From assembly GCF_027921745.1 (NCBI RefSeq), contig NC_079238.1, positions 3,534,001 through 3,598,000 of the forward strand: 64,000 nucleotides of DNA, given 5' to 3'. This document shows, in pieces, positions 45,341-54,237 of the stretch. The notes below the pieces were generated by a model, which saw nothing but the letters and a program-made list of their open reading frames with translations, did not search any database and was not told the DNA's origin. The stretch is from Schizosaccharomyces osmophilus. Lineage: Eukaryota > Ascomycota > Schizosaccharomycetes > Schizosaccharomycetales > Schizosaccharomycetaceae. The translations under genes and the position numbers were made by a program. Numbering within the stretch: the stretch's first letter is position 1; each line of letters opens with the position of its first letter.

Positions 45341-45379
45341 ATGTATATGAAAGAGCCTTGGTTTTTCTATGAAAAATGA
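45341..45379 (+). other. uORF whose stop overlaps the rem1 start
   Basis: ATG at 45341 opens 12 codons and stops at TGA 45377-45379, sharing ATGA with the rem1 start at 45376. The real transcript start is unknown, so the uORF matters only if it lies downstream of the cap. Confidence 0.5.
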
Positions 45380-46622
45380 AAACAAGCCTTGAACGACAAG
45401 CCTTAAAAGAAATCAGCAATCGAGAAAAATCAAACGCTAAAAACTCTACCACAGTTAAAGTGAAAGAGATCAAACCACTATTGTCTGATGATTCGGAGGC
45501 GAGACATCCATATTCGGAAGAAAGAGGAAGATCTACGACAAGAGAAGAAATCAAGAATCAATTCAAAGACATATTCTTTCCGTATACATCTAATGATAAA
45601 TCAATTTTAGAAGAAGCCATCGACTTGACGTTTCAGGGTATTGAGTCGGATGAAGCAGAAACAAGCCCAGAGGATATATTGGAGGATATTAGCGAAGAAA
45701 ACACATTTATCGATGAAACAGAAGTAGAATCGTATATAGAGGAGAAACTAAAGTCCGACTATGAGGCAGATACTACGGTTTCCGTTGAATATGCCAAAGA
45801 GATTTTTTGCCATATGAAACACTTAGAGGTAAGCGTTTTCAAGTGAAAAATAGGAAAGCTAATTTCAATTAACAGAATCGACTCATGCCCGACTATCGAC
45901 ACTTGACTTCTCATCCATTTCATGTTTTGGAAATGAGAACTGTAGTCATATGTTGGATTATAGGGATTCATTACGAAATGAACCTTTTACCAGAAACGCT
46001 GTTTCTAACGATCAACATATTTGACAGATTTTTTTCGTTGAAAAATGTAGCAGTCTCAAAAATGAAACAAATAGCGATGGCCGCCTTACTTTTAGCTTCC
46101 AAATACGAAGAAATCCATCCCCCGAGCAATAAAGAAGCATGTAGCTTGCTTGGAGAGGGAACGGTTGGCGATCTATGCAAAGCAGAAACGTATATATTGA
46201 TCGTACTGCAATATGAGTTAGGGTGGCCGGGTCCTATGCCATACCTACGCTTGCTTAGTATATCGGACAGCTGGGATGCTGATATGCGAATTGCGGTCAA
46301 GTACTTTCTTGAAATTTGTATACTGGATCCGAGATTTCTAAGCCAAAAAGCAAGTCAAGCAGTGGCTACATGTGCGTATACGGCCTATTGTATTTTGCAC
46401 AATGGAAACTGGAGCGGGACATTGTACAAACTGACGGGTTACCACTGCGCAAACGTCGCGCCTTTTATGCATTTACTGCTAGAGTGTTTACAAGATCCAG
46501 CCGAACATCATCGCTGCGTCTATGCAAAATATTCCACAAGGATATCGCGATACATAAGTCAGCGTATTCATGAGTGGATTAGTATTAATATTCAACTATC
46601 CTCGTCGGGGTCGTATTTATGA
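45376..46622 (+). CDS. rem1: Meiosis-specific B-type cyclin Rem1
   Basis: Cyclin partner of Cdc2 for meiosis. Exons 45376-45828 and 45876-46622 give 399 residues. Cyclin box 1 spans the junction: HFMKHLE-type helix 1 ends YAKEIFCHMKHLE, then NRLMPDYRHLTSHPFHV, HYEMNLLPETLFLTINIFDRF and KQIAMAALLLASKYEEIHPP. Box 2 has FLEICILDPRFLSQKASQAVA. Intron 45829-45875 (47 nt; GTAAGC donor, AATTAACAG end) is at the same place as the regulated intron known in S. pombe rem1. If kept, the frame adds five residues and stops, leaving a 156-residue protein of about 17 kDa without the cyclin boxes. It lies next to psd1, as in S. pombe. Confidence 0.92.
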
Positions 46623-48809
46623 AACCATATATAATATCCTATCCCTGTATGAAGTGTCAACACGAGCGAAGGGGTTCTCAAGCTTGGCGAAAGTAAACAC
46701 AGCTAGCTAGTATGGAGAATGAATGAATCGAGTTTGCATTATCCTGATCAACAACTGTATATGGCAAGACCTGCTGTTTGGCTAAAAATACATGCAATTT
46801 GACGCGTCTCGTATCGAAAGTAGATAATTAAAGTCCTACGTCGTAGCTCAAATAAACTATCACTTGAGAGGTGTCACTCGAGAAAGGTCTGTGTAGTATT
46901 TAATCCAAGCAAGTAAAAAAGCGATTCAAATTTCTCTTAATTCTCTTGACAAAAAAAAATATAAAGGGAAAGAGCGATGGAAAAAGAAACGACAGCAACG
47001 GATATTCTTTGGTCAATTCGTCGTTATTGTTCGCTCTGCCTTTCGCTTTGACTTAACCCCACATGCCCCCACGACGTCCCAGAAGACTCGTCTTTGGACT
47101 CGGTTTGCCTTGCTGTATTGCACATATTCCAACACCCCCACATCGGACTTTAGTATGTTTTGGGGTCATACAGTTAGCTACAGGCGAGGTTAGGAACACT
47201 TGGTAGAGAGAAAGAGAAACCACCTAGGCTGGTAAGGGCGGTACTTTCAGTTGGTCATGGGAACCAAAGAAATCAGCATTGGTCCTAGTGAGTATATTGC
47301 TTAAACAAAAGACGCAACAGCAGTTTTCAGGATCACGAAGGAAAGGCCCATGACAGAAAGGTGGGTAACAGTGAAGGAGGGAAAGAAACAAGTCGGTAGT
47401 TTTCTAGTTCCATTTCCCATTTCACATTTCTCATTCCATTTTCATTTTCCTTCAATTTCTTTCATTTGGTTGAAAGGCGCTGACTGGGGAGAACGGAAGG
47501 AGGAAGGAAGGAATCTAAAAGTAACCATGGTGGAGGCTGGGCTAGATAGAATAATCGTAGACACGAAGAAAGAATAAGGAATGACATGATCAAAGTGAGA
47601 AATCATGAATGACGGAGAACAGCCAGCCTCATGCAGAATACCAACAAAAGCAAAAGCAGCAAGCAGAGCAAACCATGATGGTTTCGTCATGATTTCGTTT
47701 GTCTTTTCTCTATTCTACATCATCATTGAATACTCCGGGGAACCACCTAGTTGTTGTCTAGTTATGACGAATATTTATCATTATGTTACTCTCCAAAATA
47801 AGCTACGCTTAATTTTATCTAATCAAGATAAGTCGAAAGAAGTTGATCGCAGCAAGTACGAGCAAGAGAAACAGGGTGGAAACCATCGTGAATACCATGT
47901 ACCTTTCCATGGTTTCCCACAACACAATAGCTAGAATAAAAAAGAACGTTATTATTTATCAACTCTCGATCAAAGGGACTCTTTCCCACGTACAGTGCTG
48001 GAAATAGGTTCATTTCCCATATAAAATTTTAGAGGACAGCGGAAAAATCCCAAACGCTAGCTAGTAGGATGCTGGAAGAACCAAAACCAGACAGTATGAA
48101 ACAACTGAGGCTTTGTCCGTATTTTCTCTTCTACTATCCATAGCACCGCATCAAAAGCTTCCCTGGCTTCGCTGAATTTTCCATCCACCTCGTATTCGCA
48201 GGAATTGGATTACTTGATGATTGCGTCAGTCCATGAAGCCTGACGAGGCAGCAAATTGTATAAGGTGAATAGGATCATTCCAGTCTTAATGAATAGGATC
48301 TTTTTCGTTTCGTTTAAAAGAAGATGACGTTCCAAGTCATACATACAGTGATGTAAGGTATTGTCGAAGCTATATATATGCATGATGAATGCCACGAAAT
48401 ACCTACACAACTCAATCGAAAAGACTATTATTTATCGGGAGAATTTTGGGTTTTTGACTGCTAATACGAAAAAGCAAAGACTCTTTGGTTCCCTCATTGT
48501 TTGATTTCATTCATTAACGAGATCCCTGTTTCCTATTTACCCTTCTACTTATTCCACATAAGGAATTCTACATTAACTTCGTTTATTCCATTGATTCACA
48601 AGTGCTGTGTAGTAATTCTTTTCCATTACAATTTCATCTAATACGATATCGTTTTCATCGAGTTTGATATACAGACTTTTATTTATTTATATATAAACTA
48701 CGGAGTTTCTTGTGATTGTACAAAAAACTTTTTAGTTATTCTAGCTACTATTATTTTTGACGACTGATTTTACACGTTTTTGTTTCCCAACAATTTTTGA
48801 TTGTCGATC
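46623..48809. other. 2.2-kb gene-free region between rem1 and lsd90
   Basis: The longest stretch without a supported gene. It holds an ACGCGT (46802-46807), a palindromic tacgtcgta near 46835, C-rich blocks (47060-47150), a CATTT-rich tract (47409-47472), gctagctag motifs near 46703 and 48056, and a TATATAAAC box near 48690. Small open frames (75-109 codons) have no family features. It is likely a long promoter/leader of lsd90 with possible non-coding RNA; unproven. Confidence 0.5.
47409..47472. repeat. CATTT-type imperfect tandem tract
   Basis: Repeated cattt/ccattt units with small changes (ttccatttcccatttcac, then tctcattccattttc). Non-coding, pyrimidine-rich. Confidence 0.7.
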
Positions 48810-51320
48810 ATGGACGCCCTGAAGAACGCTGGAAAAGTAAACAACGCCAAGGAAGAAGCCAAAAATGTTAGCCAAAAGCCCGGTCAGGCCGCTAAAGGCA
48901 ATGTCGAAGATGTAAAATCCGGCGCTAACAAGAATGTACAGGACCTCAAGAATAATCCCCAAAACGCCGCCAGCAAGGCCAAGGGAGAATATGCCAAGCA
49001 TTCCGCCAAAAACAACTTGAACCAACACATGCCTGGTGGCTTCAACAAGAACGACGAAGATGCCGCTGGTAAAGGCGCCTCTAATGTAGGCGGTCAATCC
49101 GACTCCCCTGACAAGGGTGCCTCTAATGTGGGTGGTCAACCAAGCTCCCCTAGCAGAGGTAGAGAAGTGCAAGGCGCTGAGGGTCTCGGTGCTGGAACTG
49201 GAGCTGGAGCTGGTGCTGGTGCTGGTGCTGGTGCTGGTACTTATGGCGGCCCTCAACGTTCTGCTACCCAACGCGAAACTGGTCATGGATATCCAAGCGT
49301 TCATCGCGAACAGAGCACAAAGTCTAGCCACGGTGGCTATGAAGGATCCCGTTCCGTCTCTGCTAACGGCGGTGACCCACAATTCACCAATGTGAAGATT
49401 ACTGCTACCCAAAACAACATTGATGCCCTTACTGGTGCTCCCGTTCGCATTGTCACTACCACCAATGCCCGTATCCAACCCGACGACAAGTCTCTTCACG
49501 AATTGCTTGAACAAAGACAACGTGCCTTGCGTGAGGCCCGTGAAGCTGAAGAAGAACTTCGTCGTGCCCGCCATTTTAATAACCGTTCTAGTTCCGAGGC
49601 TGCTGGTCTCGAATCCCGTGCCAGACAACGCGCTGAAGCTGCTGAGATCGCTTCTCAACGCGCTCGTGATGCCCAAGCCAACATCGAACGCTCTGCTAGT
49701 CTCAGAGAAAGACAAGCTAAAGAAGAGGCTGACCATGCTCACGCTGTCTTGCGTGAAGCCGAGTTGAAGCACCGTCTTGCTCAAAGAGGTGCCAACCGTG
49801 ATGTTGCCAGATCAAGATTGGAAGTTGCTCTCAGAAATCAGGAGTTGTTGCAAGCTGACAGAGAGAGAAAGGTATCACACCAAAGAGCTATTATTGATAG
49901 CTGCAAGGACGACTTGGATCGCGCCAATCATGACGCTGCTCTTGCCGAAGCTCAGAACAGAAAAATCCAATATGAATTCAGTGCTTTGCTTGCTGAATTG
50001 GAGGAACGCAATGATACCACGCTTCGTACTGCTTCTATCCGTGAGGCTGAAGCCAGAAACTTGGAAGTCCACATGGATGATACTTTGAAGGATGCCAGAA
50101 TGAGAAGCAGAAATGCTACTGAGCAAGTTGACCGCCTCCGTAGTGAAAACAAGGCTAAGTACGCTGAAATTGATACTGGTGTCAACCAAGCTCGCAATGC
50201 TTATGCTCAATATGAGCAAAACATTCCAACCAGACGCCAACAATACGGATCCGAGCTTGACGATGCAGCTGAGGCCTTGAAAGCTGCTCAAGCACGCTTC
50301 GATGCTGCCAAGAGAAGGGTTGACCAATTTGAATCTGAATCTCGTCAACAATTGTCACTTCTCCAAAACAGAATCCGTGATTCTGAAGATGCCGCCAACC
50401 AATTCCGTATTCAAGCCGACAAGAGAGACAAGGAGATTCAATACAGTGTCACTCAAGCTTATGACGCGGTCAAGGCAGCTGAAAAGCGTAATGAAAAGAT
50501 TGCCGAAGCTGCTAGAGCTAAAGAATTGGAAGCTAAGGAATTGTATGCTACTGCTCAAAGCATCACTCAAGGATTAGAAACCAAGCGTGCTCACCCTCCA
50601 TCTCCTGTGAGAGGTAACTTCCAAGCTGAAATTGAACGTGCTCAGCAACGCTACAATATTGAACAATCCAAATTGAGTGAATTGGATACTCGTGAACCTT
50701 CCGACTATGCAAGCGATGTTGAAGCTGCTAGGAATGCATTGAGAGAAGCCGAAAACGCTTATGTAAGTGTTGAACGTGAATACACCAGCGTTAAAGGTAG
50801 CAACGAGAATTTTAAACCCACTAGCTATACTACTGAGCCTAGTAGTAGCGGCAGCTATGAACATCAGAAACCGGAGGAGACTAGTACTACAAACCGTGGT
50901 GCTTCTCAAGCATATCACTACCCAGCAACTACTAATGCTCCCACTACTACTTCTAAGAGTGCTGGTCCTGCTTATGTAGATGCTCCTCATCCCGGCACTG
51001 GTCCATCAGGATCCCACGCTGGTGCTGCTGGAGCCGGTATCTCAACCGTTCCTGGTACTGCTCTTGGTGCAGATAATGTCAGCGGTACTTACGGCGGTGG
51101 TGGTAATCTAGGTGGCAGCGGTGCCAAGGGAACCCAGAATAAGGGTAGCGGCAACGGTCTCAAGGATGACCTTAGCGACTCCGATTCCGAGTCTAGGGAC
51201 ATCTCAAGGAAGAAGAGTGGAAAGTCTGCAAAATCCGACCGTAGAGGCAGCGCCAGCAGTACAACTAGCCGCGGCGGATTGATGTCTAATGTCAAGCACG
51301 CATTGGGCATGGATAAGTAA
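48810..51320 (+). CDS. lsd90: Lsd90-type coiled-coil protein
   Basis: An 836-residue protein. The N-terminus (MDALKNAGKVNNAKEEAKNV) is amphipathic, Lys/Ala/Asn-rich, followed by near-repeats of GASNVGGQ and a Gly-Ala tract (GAGTGAGAGAGAGAGAG, near residues 130-146). Residues 225-660 form a long alpha-helical coiled coil very rich in Arg, Ala, Glu and Gln. The C-terminal 150 residues are Ser/Gly/Thr-rich and end KHALGMDK, another short amphipathic helix. The ATG at 48810 is used; the frame opens three codons earlier without an ATG. Codon use is strongly biased (GCT/GCC, CGT), so it is highly expressed. The name comes from position (rem1-lsd90-zrg17) and layout; S. pombe Lsd90 is linked to the lsd1 fatty-acid-synthase mutant phenotype. 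Biochemical role unknown. Confidence 0.75.
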   Translation: MDALKNAGKVNNAKEEAKNVSQKPGQAAKGNVEDVKSGANKNVQDLKNNPQNAASKAKGEYAKHSAKNNLNQHMPGGFNKNDEDAAGKGASNVGGQSDSPDKGASNVGGQPSSPSRGREVQGAEGLGAGTGAGAGAGAGAGAGTYGGPQRSATQRETGHGYPSVHREQSTKSSHGGYEGSRSVSANGGDPQFTNVKITATQNNIDALTGAPVRIVTTTNARIQPDDKSLHELLEQRQRALREAREAEEELRRARHFNNRSSSEAAGLESRARQRAEAAEIASQRARDAQANIERSASLRERQAKEEADHAHAVLREAELKHRLAQRGANRDVARSRLEVALRNQELLQADRERKVSHQRAIIDSCKDDLDRANHDAALAEAQNRKIQYEFSALLAELEERNDTTLRTASIREAEARNLEVHMDDTLKDARMRSRNATEQVDRLRSENKAKYAEIDTGVNQARNAYAQYEQNIPTRRQQYGSELDDAAEALKAAQARFDAAKRRVDQFESESRQQLSLLQNRIRDSEDAANQFRIQADKRDKEIQYSVTQAYDAVKAAEKRNEKIAEAARAKELEAKELYATAQSITQGLETKRAHPPSPVRGNFQAEIERAQQRYNIEQSKLSELDTREPSDYASDVEAARNALREAENAYVSVEREYTSVKGSNENFKPTSYTTEPSSSGSYEHQKPEETSTTNRGASQAYHYPATTNAPTTTSKSAGPAYVDAPHPGTGPSGSHAGAAGAGISTVPGTALGADNVSGTYGGGGNLGGSGAKGTQNKGSGNGLKDDLSDSDSESRDISRKKSGKSAKSDRRGSASSTTSRGGLMSNVKHALGMDK
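49198..49239 (+). repeat. GGTGCT hexamer tandem repeat in lsd90
   Basis: A GGAGCTGGAGCT run followed by repeated GGTGCT units encodes the Gly-Ala tract of Lsd90. In-frame hexamers can change length without breaking the protein. Confidence 0.85.
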
Positions 51321-51647
51321 GCTGATGTTTATGCTTTAAAAGTTTATTATGAGATCCATGAAGTACCTATATAGGTTTTTATAATTATTTATATGTTTTT
51401 GTGTATATATTAAGTCACTGGCTAGGTAAATTGTAAATGAAAGTTTGCGGTTTATTTGTTTTAATAATTAATCAGAATGACTGTAAAGTAAAAGTATTTC
51501 TTGATTCGTAGTACTTCAAAACAATATATATATAAAAAGAATAAAACATTTAAACATTTGACAGCATTTACATTAGGACTGAATCGTCGATCAAGTAGAA
51601 GCTATTTATCATAATAGGAAGGAAATTTTTGTTAAACTATTAGCTAT
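51321..51647. other. Convergent 3' region lsd90 / HSBP1-like
   Basis: 327 bp of AT-rich sequence, with a TATATATAT stretch near 51525. No gene. Confidence 0.5.
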
Positions 51648-52099
51648 TCATTGCTTCTGGTCTTCTCCTATGGTTGAAGGATTCGACGTAGGATTTGTAG
51701 CAGATGGCGACGCCAATGGTGATGAGCTGAAAGAAGTCCTCATAGAATCCTCCAAGCTGTCAAGTCGGTTGGTCATTGCTTCCACTAAATGCATGGAATA
51801 TTAGCAGAATTTCTCCAATGAAATGAAAAAGAGGTGAATTGCTTACGCTTTTCGACAAACTGTTTTCGCAAGTTTTCAAATTCATTGGACTAGCAATTGT
51901 TAGAAAAGTTTAAAATTTGAAAAATGCTATATATGACCAGTTCATACAACATCGTCCAACAACTTGTTTGTCTACATTGAGTTAGCAACACAATTCATGG
52001 GGACAGGTACAAAAAAGTTGGATTTACCATTGCATTGATCCCGGAACCGGTTTCTGTAGACTCTAAAGGTTCCTGTTTTCCAATTTCTGTTTTACTCAT
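51648..52099 (-). CDS. Heat shock factor-binding protein 1 (HSBP1) homologue, four exons
   Basis: A small coiled-coil protein hidden in short exons: 52028-52099, 51948-51971, 51847-51889 and 51648-51784 (91 residues). Exon 2 is 24 nt, coding TNKLLDDV. Donors GTAAAT, GTATGA and GTAAGC; the acceptors follow GCTAAC, CTAACA and CTAATA branches. The core INAMTNKLLDDVSNEF and LEAMTNRLDSLEDSM align without gaps with human HSBP1 (VVQTLLQQMQDKF; RIDDMSSRIDDLE). HSBP1 trimers restrain heat shock factor in animals and help WASH complex assembly. The remaining 35 residues are Ser/Pro-rich. A matching gene lies beside lsd90 and zrg17 in S. pombe, as I recall. Confidence 0.82.
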
Positions 52100-52623
52100 T
52101 CTTTGCGACCTATATATAACACGGCCCCAGAGGAGAAGACTTTCAATAAAGAGGTATCTTATAATAAACAATCAAATTCTGGAAATACAAAACAAGAAAA
52201 GGCGTCCTTTTACGGAATTTCTAGGTAACCTCAACAATCCACTAGCTAGTTCGTTCTTTTCAAGCGGCCTTCTTACGAAAGTGCGATACAATGAAAGTAA
52301 TGGAATTTTCAGCACGAAAAATTTGTAACCTTTTATTTTCAAGTAAATGAAACAATAAGATTATTTACGAAACCTTATAATGCCGATGTTTGTCTATCCA
52401 TCCTTTCGTTTAAACTGCATGCTGCACACTCTTGCTTAAACGACTTTTTTAACACCAACCTCATCCACAATTATAACCGTGTATGTTTGGCTTTAAATTT
52501 ATGAAAGACCTCTATTTCATTTGAAAATAAGGAAGAAAGGTATAAATTTAAGAGCACTCCTGCGTCATTTATGGAATAGCAAAATTCTGGGTCACCTAGT
52601 TTTATTCTCATACCCAATTGACT
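52100..52623. other. Divergent region HSBP1-like / zrg17
   Basis: 524 bp, AT-rich. An open frame running through 52035-52328 overlaps the first HSBP1 exon on the other strand and has no features. No gene. Confidence 0.5.
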
Positions 52624-53802
52624 ATGCAGAGCCCACCAAAGAGTCCAAAACAATCGTTTACTTCTATAAAATTTCAAGAACCAAACCGAGAAAATTCCAA
52701 CTCTAATGGTTTTGGGGAATCGTCAAAACCAAATTCACAGACAAGTGTGAATAAGCTGCTCAATGTTGATACACGGCCAAGTCACCGAAAAGGGCATCAC
52801 CATAGACATTCCTTATCCCATCAATACTTCCTACCTCCTAAGAATCGAAAGCCCTTAAGCTTCCCTGCCACTTATCCGATCCCTACACTTACAGAAACGT
52901 TTTCAATCCTTACATGGAGACAAAAGCTGAAAATAAGTAGCTCTTTATTATTTTTCTTTGTTTCGGTTTTTGTCTTTCTATCTGGAGATGCTACCGTGTT
53001 GCTTTCACTGTCATGTTCACTTATAGTAGAAGGGGTTTTGATTACATTAAACGTTTGGCGAGAGACCCTGGATTGTTTTGTAGTTTGGCGTAGAACATCA
53101 CTTCGCTATCCTTTTGGTTTGCAGCAAGTAGAACTGTTAGCTGATTTTGCTTTTTGTATCTTATTATTATTTCTTGGACTAAATCTCTTGAAAGAGCCAG
53201 CGGAACATGCTATCGAAGACTGGGGAAATATTCAACATTTAGAACACGCTGGAGTTGAAGGTGCTCATATTCAATCTACCTTTTCTATCTCAGTGGCTTT
53301 ACTTCTTTCGGGAGCTGCACTACTGTTCGACCGCTCTCACATACATAGTCAACGTTTGGATTCACGTTTCTTTCATGGCTTGACATTTGTTCCCTCTTCT
53401 ATCCTTGTTGTCCTCCAAAGTGTTGGCGTTCAAGTTGGCTCCCTACTTAGTCATATTTTTGCCATAAGCATTGCAGTCACCGCTGTAATTGCTGGTTTCT
53501 CCATCGCGAAATCTTTAGCCATGCTTCTTTTGTTGACGTATTCAAACAAAGATAAAGTTTTCCAGTGTATATCTCTCATTAAAGAAGACAGTCGAATAGA
53601 GCAACTTAATTCCGCTACCATTTGGCAGCCTCATTACAATACGTGCATTGCTAATATAAGCATAACGGTTCGAGGAAGTGAGCGTGAACAGATATCTATA
53701 CGTGAAGATGTTACAAAAATCATTCAAAAGACTGTCGGAAGTATATTTGGTACTGGTGTCCAACCGAAATGGGAAATTACTATTGATATTCAAAGGATTT
53801 AA
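52624..53802 (+). CDS. zrg17: Cation diffusion facilitator Zrg17 (ZnT6-like)
   Basis: Subunit of the Golgi/ER zinc importer that works as a heteromer with Cis4 in S. pombe. 392 residues; start at the ATG at 52624. A Ser/Asn-rich cytosolic N-terminus of about 90 residues holds HRKGHHHRHSLSHQ (residues 58-71, metal-binding-like). About six membrane helices follow, for example SSLLFFFVSVFVFLSG and LLADFAFCILLLFLGLNLL, with RYPFGLQQVELLADF the CDF hallmark. The HxxxD metal sites of transporting family members are missing in helices 2 and 5, as in ZnT6 and Zrg17. No introns. Confidence 0.88.
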   Translation: MQSPPKSPKQSFTSIKFQEPNRENSNSNGFGESSKPNSQTSVNKLLNVDTRPSHRKGHHHRHSLSHQYFLPPKNRKPLSFPATYPIPTLTETFSILTWRQKLKISSSLLFFFVSVFVFLSGDATVLLSLSCSLIVEGVLITLNVWRETLDCFVVWRRTSLRYPFGLQQVELLADFAFCILLLFLGLNLLKEPAEHAIEDWGNIQHLEHAGVEGAHIQSTFSISVALLLSGAALLFDRSHIHSQRLDSRFFHGLTFVPSSILVVLQSVGVQVGSLLSHIFAISIAVTAVIAGFSIAKSLAMLLLLTYSNKDKVFQCISLIKEDSRIEQLNSATIWQPHYNTCIANISITVRGSEREQISIREDVTKIIQKTVGSIFGTGVQPKWEITIDIQRI

Positions 53803-54237
53803 TTCGACCTTTTTCTAGGTTAATAATGTTTACTTTGCCATTCAATATTACTCATTCGTTCATGTTTATTAATAACTATTTAAAATGGTGGCTATATGCG
53901 TATCTTTCTATTGTTGTCTAATCTTCTGACTACACTCCAGTTTCTGAAAAGAATATAAATATATAATAAAATAAATAAACAAAAAGCTACATTATTGATA
54001 TCTAAGCAAAATAACGTTGTGAAATTGTTAACTCTATATGTAAAGCAAATATAAAGAATCATGAAATTCAATTGAATGAAATACGACGTAAAGGTATTTT
54101 CCAACTAAAATAAAACGTAAACATAATTAGAAAGACCTCTAATTACGGCACATGCAAACTGCTGACAATAAATTATTTGTGAGTTAGCATGAAAATTTAA
54201 TTAAAGGTCATATAGAACATTAGCGTTGCTAATCCAG
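53803..54237. other. Convergent 3' region zrg17 / ksp1
   Basis: 435 bp between converging stops; AT-rich. One GTAAACA core at 54117-54123. No gene. Confidence 0.5.

Larger units (their letters stand above)
44593..45375. other. Divergent promoter region psd1 / rem1
   Basis: 783 bp. It holds two FLEX-like forkhead sites (45038-45048 and 45198-45210) and upstream ATGs of the rem1 leader (45316, 45341). Otherwise AT-rich, no further gene. Confidence 0.6.

Noticed and set aside
45814-46624. TNAAAC motifs (Mmi1 DSR core) in rem1
   Set aside because: Only three or four scattered copies, about what an AT-rich 1.3-kb stretch gives by chance; no cluster like a true DSR.
46802-46807. ACGCGT site as an MBF element for rem1 or lsd90
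   Set aside because: A single copy, downstream of rem1 and 2 kb before lsd90; too weak to call.
48741-49784. 347-codon minus-strand open frame across the start of lsd90
   Set aside because: Antisense to strongly codon-biased lsd90; its Ser/Thr runs mirror the Gly-Ala repeat. No domain features.
49875-50990. Further antisense frames (158 and 138 codons) in lsd90
   Set aside because: Same codon-bias shadow; no ATG context or homology pattern of their own.
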